A stretch of 53,082 nucleotides of DNA, taken from positions 1-53,082 of the forward strand of contig CAISIU010000040.1 in assembly GCA_903885505.1 (NCBI GenBank), read 5' to 3'. The notes beneath the pieces are model-generated. The model was not told the DNA's origin and did no database searches. It saw only the letters and a program-made list of their open reading frames with translations. Shown one piece after another: positions 43,660 through 52,612 of the stretch (position 1 is its first letter; every line of letters begins with the position of its first letter). A program made the translations under genes and the position numbers. This stretch comes from an uncultured Actinomycetes bacterium. GTDB taxonomy: Bacteria > Actinomycetota > Acidimicrobiia > Acidimicrobiales > RAAP-2.

Positions 43660-45018
43660 GTGTCCATCACGGGCTTTTCTGCCTCTACGAATCAAGTTTC
43701 ATCTAAACGACGCAGTGTGTTCACGCGCTTGTCAATGGTGCTCTTCGTCAACGTCATCATCGACTCTCTCTACGGGCTGTCGTGCCTCGCGACGCACGGC
43801 ACCCTGGGAACCGCATTTCTCGAATTTGCGGGACCGTCACTTCTCGCGTCGCTCGTTCTCACGTGGGCGACGGCACGCTGGGCACCACATTCCTCACGAC
43901 TCCTACTTCCCGCCGCCCTCTTCCTAAACGGCGTCGGCATGCTCGAAATTGCCCGCTGGAATCCAGCCCGCGCGCAGTATCAGGCCTATAGCTTCGTCGC
44001 CGCTGCGCTGGGATATATCGCTGTCTTGAAGTTTGTCCCTCGCATTCGCGAATTGGACCGGTACCGCTACCTCACGCTTCTCGGCGCAATCACCCTCATC
44101 TTGCTCCCCCTGGCCCCCGGGATCGGCCACAAGGTGGGTGGTGCTCGCTTGTGGGTCGGCGTCGGCCCGGTGTCGTTTCAACCCGTGGAGTTCGCCAAGA
44201 TTCTTCTGGGAATTTTCTTCGCGTCGTATTTCGCTGCCAACAAGGAACTGCTGACGGTGCCGACGCGGCAATTCCTTGGCCGCCCCATCGTGAGCCCCGC
44301 GGTCATCGCCCCGATCTTGGCGGCCTGGGCATTTGCAATCTTGGTCCTCGGTGGCGAGAACGACATTGGATTCGCCATCTTGCTCTTTATGTTGTTCATG
44401 ACCATGTTGTGGGTCACCACCGGCAAGACCTCGTACGTGCTGAGTGGCTTACTGCTCTTCGTGGTCGGTGGATTCGTCGGAAGCAAGCTGTTTTACCAAG
44501 TTCATCAACGCATAGGCGTATGGCTCGACCCGTGGTCGTCGTGGGCCTACGCGCACGGTGGTCGACAAATCCTCGAGGGTTGGTTCGCCATTGCCGCAGG
44601 CGGCTTGACCGGCACGGGCATTGGTTTGGGAAAGACCGGTCGTTGGGGTACCGAAGTCACCAGCGACATGATCTTGTCGGCTATCGGCGAAGAGTTGGGC
44701 TGGATAGGTCTGCTCTTTTTATTCCTGGGCATTCTGGTGATTGTCGGCATCGCCCTGCGAACCGCCCAAAAAGGCACGTCGGACTTCTCTCGCCTGGTTG
44801 CTCTTAGCTTGGGGGCCACCTTGGGCTACCAAACCTTCGTGATTGCCACCGGCGTGTTCCGCCTCCTGCCGCTGACGGGAATCACCGTTCCCTTCGTGGC
44901 CTATGGAGGTAGTTCCCTTGTGGCGAACTACCTCGTACTCGCGCTTCTGACGCGTCTCAGCGATGAATCTGAAGCCCCGCGCCTCGGCGGGGAAATCACG
45001 TTGCTCAGCTTCGATTAA
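43660..45018 (+). CDS. SEDS family (FtsW/RodA/SpoVE) glycan polymerase, divergent
   Basis: A 452-residue membrane protein with about 12 hydrophobic segments. Seen: GHKVGGARLWVGVGPVSFQPVEFAKI (about residues 152-177, the conserved SEDS loop), VLGGENDIGFAILLF, and TGITVPFVAYGGSSLVANY near the C-terminus. These mark a peptidoglycan polymerase of the RodA/FtsW type; it resembles the mycobacterial RodA (Rv0017c) in its longer N-terminus. A second SEDS gene (rodA) lies 0.4 kb away on the other strand. No class B penicillin-binding protein is adjacent to either. Start GTG at 43660, 6 bases after TACGCT. Which glycan job it does is unclear. Confidence 0.85.
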   Translation: MSITGFSASTNQVSSKRRSVFTRLSMVLFVNVIIDSLYGLSCLATHGTLGTAFLEFAGPSLLASLVLTWATARWAPHSSRLLLPAALFLNGVGMLEIARWNPARAQYQAYSFVAAALGYIAVLKFVPRIRELDRYRYLTLLGAITLILLPLAPGIGHKVGGARLWVGVGPVSFQPVEFAKILLGIFFASYFAANKELLTVPTRQFLGRPIVSPAVIAPILAAWAFAILVLGGENDIGFAILLFMLFMTMLWVTTGKTSYVLSGLLLFVVGGFVGSKLFYQVHQRIGVWLDPWSSWAYAHGGRQILEGWFAIAAGGLTGTGIGLGKTGRWGTEVTSDMILSAIGEELGWIGLLFLFLGILVIVGIALRTAQKGTSDFSRLVALSLGATLGYQTFVIATGVFRLLPLTGITVPFVAYGGSSLVANYLVLALLTRLSDESEAPRLGGEITLLSFD

Positions 45019-45443
45019 TCGAGCGGTTCGAGCAAGTCTTCCGCGACCAATATGGGCGCGGGGACGGTTTGGCGAAGCGCCAGAGCGACGCCGTCAGAGG
45101 GGCGACAAGCGATACTGAATCGGCCCTGCGCCCCCATCACGTCTACCTCCGCGAAATACACGCCATTGGAGTAGTCGAAAATACGCACGCAGATGAGGTC
45201 CGCTCGCAGGTTCTGCAAGACGGCAGTCGCAACGTCATGGGCGTTGGGCCGAGGAGCATCGATCTTGCGCCACGCGTAGGCAATGGAGTTTGCGTCCGGG
45301 AGCGCCATGTGTAACGCAAGGGGACGATACGGCGCATCAGTCTCGGTGAGGTAGACCACGGGCGAGATGTCCGGTAGGTCGAAATGAATACCCGTGACTT
45401 CCATCGGCGAAAACGCCGCGTACGACTCGATGGCTTCTGACAT
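45015..45443 (-). CDS. Bifunctional nuclease family protein (DUF151)
   Basis: A 142-residue protein. Seen: VVYLTETDAPYRPLALHMALPDANSIAYA (about residues 29-57) and CRPSDGVALALRQTVPAPILVAEDLLE (about residues 113-139), the hallmarks of DUF151, a small fold with reported DNase/RNase activity. It is the last gene of the aspS-to-rodA run, 5 bases after rodA, with AGAGG close to the ATG as a possible ribosome-binding site. Its stop shares the sequence TTAA with the stop of the SEDS gene on the other strand, a 4-base overlap. Cellular role unknown. Confidence 0.85.
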   Translation of the reverse strand: MSEAIESYAAFSPMEVTGIHFDLPDISPVVYLTETDAPYRPLALHMALPDANSIAYAWRKIDAPRPNAHDVATAVLQNLRADLICVRIFDYSNGVYFAEVDVMGAQGRFSIACRPSDGVALALRQTVPAPILVAEDLLEPLD

Positions 45444-45448
45444 GGCCT

Positions 45449-46585
45449 CTATTTAACTCGCTTCGAGATGGAGAGCACGGCGCCTCCCGCCAAGGCGAAC
45501 ACGACCGCCGACGAGCCGCCGTAACTAATCAGCGGCAGGGGAATTCCGGTCACCGGCATGATCCCCAGCGTCATGCCAATGTTTTGGAAACAGCTGAAGG
45601 CAAAGAACACGAACGCGCCCATGGCGATATATCGGCCGAGAGCATCATGCGACTCTCGACTGACCCGAAACATCCGGTAGGCAATGAACGACAACAGCGC
45701 AATGAGTGCGGTGGTGCCGAGAAGACCCATCTGTTCACCGACGACCGCGAAAATGAAGTCCGTCTTGCTTTCGGGCACGTAACCCAAAGTGGTCTGGAGG
45801 CCACCGAAAAGGCCGGCTCCGGAGAACCCGCCCGCCCCGATTGCATCTTTCGAGTGAGCCACTTGATAGAGAAGCCTCAACACGTCTTGGTCATGTCCGC
45901 TGTAGTTCTGATTCACGAAGCTCGTCAGTCGAGCGACCTGGTAGGGGTGCAGAAAGCCCACGCCCACAAAAACACCCAACGACGCCACTCCCGCCGCACC
46001 CAGCACGGCCATGAACCGCGGAGGAACTCCGGCAACAATCAAAACCACCGCGACGGTCAGAATCATCAAGATCGACGTCCCGAGGTCGGGTTGGGCCAGA
46101 ATCAGAAAAATGGGCACGGCAGCCATCGTCAAGATGCGCCGCACGTCATACATGGTGAGGCCCTCAGGGCGTCGCGCGCAATACGTCGACACGGCCAAAA
46201 TCACCGCGATGACGGAGAACTCGGAGGGTTGCACCTGCATGAAGCCGAGGTTGTACCAACGCTGCGCGCCGAGCGACGCACTACCGAATCCGAGCACTCC
46301 GGCGAGCGCGAGGACTACCGCGATGTAGAGAGGGGTTGACACCATTTCGAATTTTCGAAAGTCCAAACGAGACACCAGAAACATCACGACAATGCCCACC
46401 ACGGCCCACGTCAGTTGACGTTTGAAGTAGTACTGGGGGTTATCTCCCGCGTTAATGAGCAATTGGCGCGTCGCGGAGTAACTCATCAGGGCGCCAAACA
46501 GCGCGAGGGCCACCATGGCGACGAAGAGGGGCCGGTCGATGGCCTCCGATGGCCGGTCTAGCGTACGCGCCGATCCCCACTTCAT
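45449..46585 (-). CDS. rodA: RodA, peptidoglycan elongation SEDS polymerase
   Basis: A 378-residue membrane protein with about 10 membrane segments. Seen: GAQRWYNLGFMQVQPSEFSVIA (residues about 106-127), the QPDLGTSILM segment, KTDFIFAVVGEQMGLLG and the C-terminal GIPLPLISYGGSSAV, all diagnostic of FtsW/RodA. RodA polymerises lipid II in side-wall growth with a PBP2 partner not seen here. ATG 46585 overlaps the aroE stop (4 bases); yet TAGGCT lies 7 bases before this ATG, so it may also have its own leaderless promoter inside aroE. Confidence 0.93.
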   Translation of the reverse strand: MKWGSARTLDRPSEAIDRPLFVAMVALALFGALMSYSATRQLLINAGDNPQYYFKRQLTWAVVGIVVMFLVSRLDFRKFEMVSTPLYIAVVLALAGVLGFGSASLGAQRWYNLGFMQVQPSEFSVIAVILAVSTYCARRPEGLTMYDVRRILTMAAVPIFLILAQPDLGTSILMILTVAVVLIVAGVPPRFMAVLGAAGVASLGVFVGVGFLHPYQVARLTSFVNQNYSGHDQDVLRLLYQVAHSKDAIGAGGFSGAGLFGGLQTTLGYVPESKTDFIFAVVGEQMGLLGTTALIALLSFIAYRMFRVSRESHDALGRYIAMGAFVFFAFSCFQNIGMTLGIMPVTGIPLPLISYGGSSAVVFALAGGAVLSISKRVK

Positions 46586-47346
46586 GAGGGCCAGCCTAAA
46601 ACCTTGACGTCAATCTCTTGGTCGAACCACCACTCCAACTGGAGTTTGGCCTGGAAGTACAACATAGGTAGACCATCGAGCGTCGCCCAGCCCTTCTGGG
46701 CGCACTCCTCAAGGAAAAGTGATGTCCGACCGTATGTCAGGTCAATGGCAAGGGCATCGTCGGGATCGAGCGACGACAATTCGACGCTTTCACCCTTGAG
46801 GGTGGAGCTCGTCGCGTTAATGACCCAGTCGATACCGGCGGCAACGCTCATCTCCGTCGTCAAACGAGCGCCTTGATTCCACTCCGACGCCTCGAGGGGT
46901 CGACGGGTCGCAACGGTCACCTCCGCACCATGCGCGAGAAGTGCCGCGACGCTGCTGCGTGCCGCCCCTCCCCCGCCAAGAACGAGTACCTGCGCACCGG
47001 CGGCGTCACGTCCCGTGACGGACTCCACGGCTTGAACCAGGCCTTCCCCGTCGACATTCCTGCCGACAACTTTCCCCCCACGATGAAGGACCGAATTCAC
47101 GGCACCCGCTACCCGTGACGGACCATCGATGTCGTCGCACAGTGCCAGGGCCGCTTCCTTCAAAGGCGTCGTAATGCTGAGTGCGCGTTGACCATCTCCG
47201 GACAAGAAAGAGGACAGATCGACAAGTGAGGTGGTCTGGAGTCGAGTGGCATCTCCCTCGAGACCGAGGTGCTCCAAAGCCCGTTGCTGGATCGTGGGAC
47301 TTAAAGAATGGGCTACCGGATCGCCCGCGACCCCCACGTGCCACAC
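46582..47346 (-). CDS. aroE: Shikimate dehydrogenase
   Basis: NADPH-dependent reduction of 3-dehydroshikimate. Length 254 residues. Seen: substrate-site HSLSP (about residues 13-17), the catalytic lysine in SITTPLKEAALALCDD, the aspartate in GRNVDGEGLV, and the glycine-rich VLGGGGAARSSV NADPH loop. The start is GTG at 47344-47346, 2 bases after the mltG stop. It belongs to the aspS-to-DUF151 operon-like run, where aroE next to mltG is common in Actinobacteria and other bacteria (recalled). Motif NxDG replaces the common NTDG but keeps the catalytic aspartate. Confidence 0.92.
   Translation of the reverse strand: MWHVGVAGDPVAHSLSPTIQQRALEHLGLEGDATRLQTTSLVDLSSFLSGDGQRALSITTPLKEAALALCDDIDGPSRVAGAVNSVLHRGGKVVGRNVDGEGLVQAVESVTGRDAAGAQVLVLGGGGAARSSVAALLAHGAEVTVATRRPLEASEWNQGARLTTEMSVAAGIDWVINATSSTLKGESVELSSLDPDDALAIDLTYGRTSLFLEECAQKGWATLDGLPMLYFQAKLQLEWWFDQEIDVKVLGWPS
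46593..46598 (-). promoter_or_regulatory. Putative leaderless -10 element of rodA, inside aroE
   Basis: TAGGCT with 7 bases to ATG 46585, inside the aroE coding end. Support is positional only; read-through from aroE could equally explain rodA expression. Confidence 0.35.
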
Positions 47347-47348
47347 GA

Positions 47349-48338
47349 TTAGAGCCCTCGTGAGCGTGCGAGACGCTCGTTGGCCAACTGGCCGGCGTAG
47401 GTCGTCGAGAACGCTTCATCACCTTGCTGGTTAATCACGACGAAGTACCTCCACGTGCCGGCCGGCGGATTCAGCATGGCGCGCAGCGCCGTGGCCGACG
47501 GGACGCAGGTCGGTGTCGGCGTGAGGCCAGCATGGAGGTACGTGTTGTAGGGGGACCTAATGCGCAACATTGACGTGGTGACACGCCCACCGTCTCGTCC
47601 GAGGGCGTACAGAATCGTTGAATCCATTTGCAATGAGCTGTGCGTCGCAAGTCGGTTCAAGATCACCCTCGCCACCTTGGGCATATTGTTCGCGTAATAA
47701 CCCTCTTTTTCCACTATGGAGGCGGCAATAATCACTTGGTAGGCGCTCAGTCCATGCGAACGCCACTGCGCCGACAGGTCCGTCATCCCCACCGATGCCA
47801 GGGTCTCCGCAAAGGCATCGTGCATCTGCTGGGCAATCTCGTCCGGTGACGAGGCGGGGGTGACGATGTACGAACCCGTGCCCAGCAGGCCTTCGGGCGA
47901 TGCTGACGCCACCCCGGGAAAAGTCAGCGCGCGAAGGCGCGATCGGAATTCGCTGGCGAAGGCTGATCCACGGTACGCAGCGAGACGATTGGCCACTTCG
48001 GCCACGGTCATGCCCGCGCGCACCTCAATGGCATCGACATTCGGTCCGTGGGCGAGCAGGTGTTCGAGGTCGGAGTAGCTCGAATGGGCCGCGATCTCGT
48101 ACGAGCCGGGAAACACCGTGGGGCAACCCAGCGTCGAGCACATCGCGTGAAAGAGGAACCCGTTACTAATGGCTCCCGCGTGTTCGAACTTTCCAATGAT
48201 TGTCGACATTGAATCGCCAGCATTGACCGTCACCACTACTGGCTTTCCTGGACCCGTGAAGGGGCTGACGCTATTCCATACCCATCCAGAAGCCAACAGG
48301 ACGACCGTCAGGAGAGCAAGCACCGCTTTGCGAATCAT
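47349..48338 (-). CDS. mltG: Endolytic murein transglycosylase MltG (YceG-like)
   Basis: Cuts nascent peptidoglycan to stop glycan strand growth. About 329 residues. Seen: an N-terminal membrane anchor (IRKAVLALLTVVLLASGWVW, residues 2-21), a LysM-like segment (about residues 38-90), and the catalytic ASIVEKEG with the essential glutamate, followed by ILNRLATHSSLQMDSTILYALG. The ATG at 48336-48338 overlaps the ruvX stop by 3 bases, within a 4-base ATGA junction; GGAGG lies about 8 bases upstream. The longer frame to 48356 is not needed. Sits between ruvX and aroE in the standard actinobacterial order. Confidence 0.92.
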   Translation of the reverse strand: MIRKAVLALLTVVLLASGWVWNSVSPFTGPGKPVVVTVNAGDSMSTIIGKFEHAGAISNGFLFHAMCSTLGCPTVFPGSYEIAAHSSYSDLEHLLAHGPNVDAIEVRAGMTVAEVANRLAAYRGSAFASEFRSRLRALTFPGVASASPEGLLGTGSYIVTPASSPDEIAQQMHDAFAETLASVGMTDLSAQWRSHGLSAYQVIIAASIVEKEGYYANNMPKVARVILNRLATHSSLQMDSTILYALGRDGGRVTTSMLRIRSPYNTYLHAGLTPTPTCVPSATALRAMLNPPAGTWRYFVVINQQGDEAFSTTYAGQLANERLARSRGL

Positions 48339-48742
48339 TGCTGCGCCTCCAACCACGCCTCAAGGATGACGCAAGCGGCGGCCGAATCAACGCGTCGACG
48401 CTGTTCGGCTCCCGAAAACCCGGATTGGCGAAGATGCTGGCTCGCCGTCACGGTGGTCAGTCTCTCATCAATGCGCTCCACGGTTGCCGTCACCGCCGAC
48501 GCAATCCGAGCCGCGAGGGCGTCGGCCTCAGCCGTACTGGCGGTCTCTCGGCCCGTCAGTGACACGGGGCGACCCACGACAATGATCTCCACGTTTTCTT
48601 CGTCCACCAGCGCGCGAGCCAGTAACTCAAGATCGCCATCGGCGGGCCATGCATCTCGTGGGAACGCGAACGTCCACTGAGAATCGCTGACGGCGACGCC
48701 GATTCGCTTGGTTCCCGGATCGAGAGCGGCTACTCGTCCCAA
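48335..48742 (-). CDS. ruvX: Putative pre-16S rRNA nuclease YqgF/RuvX
   Basis: A 135-residue RNase H-fold protein. Seen: VAALDPGTKRIGVAVSD at the N-terminus (metal-binding aspartate), EIIVVGRPVSLTG, and IDERLTTVTASQHL with the conserved ERxTT-like segment, then DSAAACVILEAWL. YqgF trims the 5' end of 16S rRNA in E. coli. Start is TTG at 48740-48742, 2 bases after the alaS stop; no better start is visible. It is in the standard alaS-ruvX-mltG order. Confidence 0.9.
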   Translation of the reverse strand: MGRVAALDPGTKRIGVAVSDSQWTFAFPRDAWPADGDLELLARALVDEENVEIIVVGRPVSLTGRETASTAEADALAARIASAVTATVERIDERLTTVTASQHLRQSGFSGAEQRRRVDSAAACVILEAWLEAQQ

Positions 48743-48744
48743 GG

Positions 48745-51300
48745 TCAGCGCAGACGCTCTCCGGCAAGACGCAACAGTTCCTCAATACCCGCGGCGTCTC
48801 GGCCTCCGGCCGTGGCGAGCTGGGGCGATCCGCCACCCCCACCCTTGACTAACGACGCAATTTCCTTGACGACGTCCACCGCGGAGACACCCTCGGCGCT
48901 GGCCACGACGACGGCCACCTTGCCATCGGGCAAGGCACTGGCGAGGCAAACGCGAGGGACACCTAAGGCCTTGAGATCGAGTGCCAGAGCGCGAATGTCA
49001 TCTCCCGAATACCCATCGACACGAGCCGTGAGCACTCCCTCGTGAGCACGCTCGCGCAACTCTCCCGCCAATTGGCTGAGGGCACCTTGGCGAAGAGCCG
49101 ACAGCTCTTTTTCGAGTTCGCGCTGCTTCTCTAGCGTTCGTTCAAGAGCGCCCACCAGATCATCGCTGGACGACTTCAAAATGTCACCGACGCGGCGCAG
49201 CGTCGCTTCCATGTCCATGGTGCGTCGCCACGCCACCGAACCGCTCACGGCTTCGATACGCCGCGTATTGCTCCCGATAGAGCCTTCAGAAATAACTTGA
49301 ACCTGGCCAATTTCACCCAATGAACCCACGTGGGTGCCGCCACAGAATTCCAGTGACGACGAACCCGCACGGACGACTCGGACCCGGTCCCCATACTTGT
49401 CTCCGAAGAAGGCAATGGCGCCCATCTGCTCGGCTTCCTGACGAGTCGCATCCACGGTCTCGACGTCTTCATCGCGCCACAGGTGTCGGTTGACCTCGGT
49501 GGTCACCGCATCCAGCTCCTCGACGGCAATCGCTCCTCCATGGGAAAAGTCAAAGCGCAGGCGCTCCGCCGCGACGAGCGATCCCTGCTGGCGAACATGA
49601 TCGCCGAGCACCGAGCGAAGGGCTGCGTGAAGGAGGTGAGTGGCCGTGTGGTGACGGCGAATCGACTCGCGTCGCTCTGCGTCAATCGTCGCCGTCGCGA
49701 GCTGGCCCGACACCATCACGCCATCAATCACGCCACGGTGGGCAAAGAGACCACCACCGACGTTCACCGTGTCTTTTACGTCGAGACGTCCTGATTCGGT
49801 GACGATGACTCCGGTGTCGCCTACCTGTCCGCCACCTTCGGCGTAGAAGGGCGTCGAATCGAGGAATACCTCACTCGTGCCATCCTCGGCATCGAGCACC
49901 GCCACCACGGTGCTTTCGGTGCTGTAACGGTTCGCGTCGCGCCCGACGAAGTGCGTCAGTCCTGCCTCTTCCACGATGGCGCGGTACTCGACTTCTTCGC
50001 CGCGTCGCACGACGCGCTGGGACGCGCGAGCTCGCTCGCGCTGAGCGGCCATGGCGACATTGAATCCCTCAATGTCGACGCTGAGGCCCGATTCCGCCAC
50101 GACCTCAGTGGTGAGCTCGATAGGAAATCCGTGGGTGTCATGAAGTCGAAATGCCGTCTCACCACTCAACGACTCGGCACCGCTCTCGCGAGAACTCTCA
50201 AGAGCCTCCGTCAGCAACGTCAATCCCGCGCGCAGGGTGCGCCCGAACGACTCTTCTTCTCGCTGCAGCGTGGACTCGATTAGTGCCCGGTCCTTGACCA
50301 GGTTCGGGTACGCATCGCCCATCTTTTCGATGGTCGCCGCGACGAGAGCCGCGGTAATGGCGCCCTCGTTCCCGTTACGGCGAGCCGCCAAGATCGCACG
50401 GCGAATGATGCGACGCAAAACGTAACCTCGACCTTCGTTCGACGGCAACACGCCATCGCCCACCAGCATCGTCATGGCCCGCCCGTGTTCCGCAATACGA
50501 CGGATTGAGATGTCGGTAGCCGTGTCGCGACCAAGTCCGGTACCGACAATGCTTTGAGCAGTGTCAATTAGTGGCGCGAACAGGTCGGTAGCGAACACTG
50601 ACTCTTCATTGTTCAAGATGGCCAGGAGGCGCTCAAAGCCTGAGCCCGTGTCAATATTCTTTCGCGGCAGTTCGAGGAGACCCTCGCCTGAACGATTGAA
50701 CTGCATGAACACCAGGTTCCAGAATTCCACGAAGCGATCATCGCCACCGAACGCCGGTCCGCCATCGGCACCAAACTGCGGCCCCTTGTCATAGAAGATC
50801 TCGGAGCACGGACCGCAAGGGCCGGTATCACCCATGGCCCAGAAGTTGTCTTCATCAAGCCGTTGAATGCGCTCAGCGGGGACGCCCGCAATGTCGCGCC
50901 ACATACCGGCGGCATCGGTGTCGGAGGTGTGAACCGTAACCCAAAGACGTTCGGGGTCAAGGCCGAAGCCCTCGGTGATCAGGCCCCACGCGAACTTGAT
51001 GGCGTCTTCTTTGAAGTAGTCCCCGAAACTGAAGTTGCCCATCATTTCGAAGAAGGTCAAGTGGCGCGCTGTCGTACCGATCTGGTCAATATCGGGCGCA
51101 CGGAAGCACTTCTGGATGGACACCGCACGGGGAAAGGGTGCCACTTCCTCACCGATGAAATACGGCTTGAACGGGACCATTCCGGCGATGGTGAAAAGGA
51201 GGCCGGGGTCTTGAGGAATCAGGCTCGCCGAGGGCTGCAAATGGTGCCCTCGATCGGTGAAGTAGTTGAGAAAAGTTTGTCGGAGCTGAGCGGCTTCCAT
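48745..51300 (-). CDS. alaS: Alanyl-tRNA synthetase
   Basis: Charges tRNA-Ala. Length 851 residues. Seen: N-terminal class II motifs with QKCFRAPDIDQIGTTARHLT and FFEMMGNFSFGDYF, the GPCGPCSE box, the C-terminal editing domain with HTATHLLHAALR (HxxxH) and CGGTHVGSLGE (CxxxH), which bind zinc, and the DHHA1-like GGGGGSPQLATAGG near the end. The ATG at 51298-51300 is 4 bases after the rarA stop; TAGAGT lies 6 bases upstream and overlaps the rarA stop codon, suggesting an independent leaderless promoter. All expected domains are intact. Confidence 0.98.
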   Translation of the reverse strand: MEAAQLRQTFLNYFTDRGHHLQPSASLIPQDPGLLFTIAGMVPFKPYFIGEEVAPFPRAVSIQKCFRAPDIDQIGTTARHLTFFEMMGNFSFGDYFKEDAIKFAWGLITEGFGLDPERLWVTVHTSDTDAAGMWRDIAGVPAERIQRLDEDNFWAMGDTGPCGPCSEIFYDKGPQFGADGGPAFGGDDRFVEFWNLVFMQFNRSGEGLLELPRKNIDTGSGFERLLAILNNEESVFATDLFAPLIDTAQSIVGTGLGRDTATDISIRRIAEHGRAMTMLVGDGVLPSNEGRGYVLRRIIRRAILAARRNGNEGAITAALVAATIEKMGDAYPNLVKDRALIESTLQREEESFGRTLRAGLTLLTEALESSRESGAESLSGETAFRLHDTHGFPIELTTEVVAESGLSVDIEGFNVAMAAQRERARASQRVVRRGEEVEYRAIVEEAGLTHFVGRDANRYSTESTVVAVLDAEDGTSEVFLDSTPFYAEGGGQVGDTGVIVTESGRLDVKDTVNVGGGLFAHRGVIDGVMVSGQLATATIDAERRESIRRHHTATHLLHAALRSVLGDHVRQQGSLVAAERLRFDFSHGGAIAVEELDAVTTEVNRHLWRDEDVETVDATRQEAEQMGAIAFFGDKYGDRVRVVRAGSSSLEFCGGTHVGSLGEIGQVQVISEGSIGSNTRRIEAVSGSVAWRRTMDMEATLRRVGDILKSSSDDLVGALERTLEKQRELEKELSALRQGALSQLAGELRERAHEGVLTARVDGYSGDDIRALALDLKALGVPRVCLASALPDGKVAVVVASAEGVSAVDVVKEIASLVKGGGGGSPQLATAGGRDAAGIEELLRLAGERLR

Positions 51301-51304
51301 GGCG

Positions 51305-52612
51305 TTACTCTAACGGCGCCGCCGCATCGGTTTCGGCGTTACCCCGTCGACGTTGCCATTGTTCCAGCAAAAATCCTTCTCGTCCGCGACGAACAGGTTG
51401 ATATATGTCGCCCACGTCGAGACCATCGGGCAAGTACTGCTGCGCAACCCAGGCATTCGGAAAATCGTGAGGATACTGATAGCCCTCACCATGCCCCAAA
51501 TCACTCGCACCGGCGTAATGGGCATCACGAAGCGCCGGTGGCGGTTCGGTCGATGAACCTCGCGCCAACTGCGCACGTGCCCGTCCGAGGGCCTCAGTGG
51601 CCGAGTTGCTCTTCTCCATGAGCGCCAGGGTTAACGCGCAATGAGCCAAGGTGTAGCTCGCCTCCGGCATGCCCACGAACTCGACTGCTCGCGCGGCCGC
51701 TTCGGCAGTCAGCAGGCCTAAGGGATCGGCCATTCCGATGTCTTCACTCGCAAAAATGACCATCCGGCGGGCTAAGAATCGGGGGCTTTCTCCGGATTCA
51801 AGAAGCGCGACCAGCCAGTACACGGCGGCATCGGGATCCGAACCCCGCATTGATTTGATGAACGCACTGACTTGGTCGTAGTGCGTATCAGCCGACTGGC
51901 GTAGATGGCGCCCGTCGCGCGCCAAGGCGACGTGTTCTCGTTCGATGGAGCCCGTAGCGAGTGACCTCGCCACATCCAAGGTGGTCAGAAGGTTTCGAGC
52001 GTCACCAGATGACCCCGCAACTAACAATCTGACCGCTTCCGCGCTGAGCGTGACGCCCGCTTCCTCGGCACCACGACGCGCGATGAATGCGAGATCGTCG
52101 GCATTCAGTTCGTGCAGCCGCCACAAGGTGGAGCGGCTGAGCAACGCGGCGTTCACCTCAAAGAAAGGGTTCTCCGTGGTCGCACCAATGAGGGCGACGA
52201 GTCCATTCTCTGTTGCCGGTAGGAGTAAATCCTGCTGGGCCTTGTTGAAGCGATGGACTTCATCAATGAAGAGACAGGTTCGCCGGCCCCTTTCACCGAG
52301 AAGACGTCGCGCACGATCGAGGACGTCACGAACGTCCTTCACGCCGCTCGAGACGGCGGACAATTCGACCAGGTCGTAGTCCGCAATGTCCGCAATTAAG
52401 CGAGCAATAGACGTTTTCCCCGTCCCCGGGGGGCCGTACAAGATGAATGAGGTGAGTCGACCCGACTCGGCCAACTTGCGAAGTGGGCCGTCCGGCCCGA
52501 CCAGATGCTGCTGGCCGACTACCTCGTTGAGTGAGCGAGGGCGTAATCGATGCGCCAGGGGTGCCGAGGCGGCTTGCCGCTCGTCACCCGCCGCGTCGAA
52601 CAGCGACGACAC
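51305..52612 (-). CDS. rarA: Replication-associated recombination protein RarA (MgsA-like AAA+ ATPase)
   Basis: An AAA+ ATPase of the clamp-loader-like family that acts at stalled forks. Length 435 residues. Seen: RPRSLNEVVGQQHLVGPDG (about residues 24-42), Walker A GPPGTGKT at residues 60-67, Walker B CLFIDEVHRFNKAQQD (D117/E118), GATTENPFFEVNAALLSRS sensor region, and the C-terminal tetramerisation domain. The start GTG at 52610-52612 shares a base with the aspS stop (TAGTG). The aspS-rarA-alaS order is common in Actinobacteria (recalled). Confidence 0.96.
   Translation of the reverse strand: MSSLFDAAGDERQAASAPLAHRLRPRSLNEVVGQQHLVGPDGPLRKLAESGRLTSFILYGPPGTGKTSIARLIADIADYDLVELSAVSSGVKDVRDVLDRARRLLGERGRRTCLFIDEVHRFNKAQQDLLLPATENGLVALIGATTENPFFEVNAALLSRSTLWRLHELNADDLAFIARRGAEEAGVTLSAEAVRLLVAGSSGDARNLLTTLDVARSLATGSIEREHVALARDGRHLRQSADTHYDQVSAFIKSMRGSDPDAAVYWLVALLESGESPRFLARRMVIFASEDIGMADPLGLLTAEAAARAVEFVGMPEASYTLAHCALTLALMEKSNSATEALGRARAQLARGSSTEPPPALRDAHYAGASDLGHGEGYQYPHDFPNAWVAQQYLPDGLDVGDIYQPVRRGREGFLLEQWQRRRGNAETDAAAPLE
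51307..51312 (-). promoter_or_regulatory. Putative leaderless -10 element of alaS
   Basis: TAGAGT followed by 6 bases and the alaS ATG. It overlaps the last base of the rarA stop codon (51305-51307). Confidence 0.5.
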
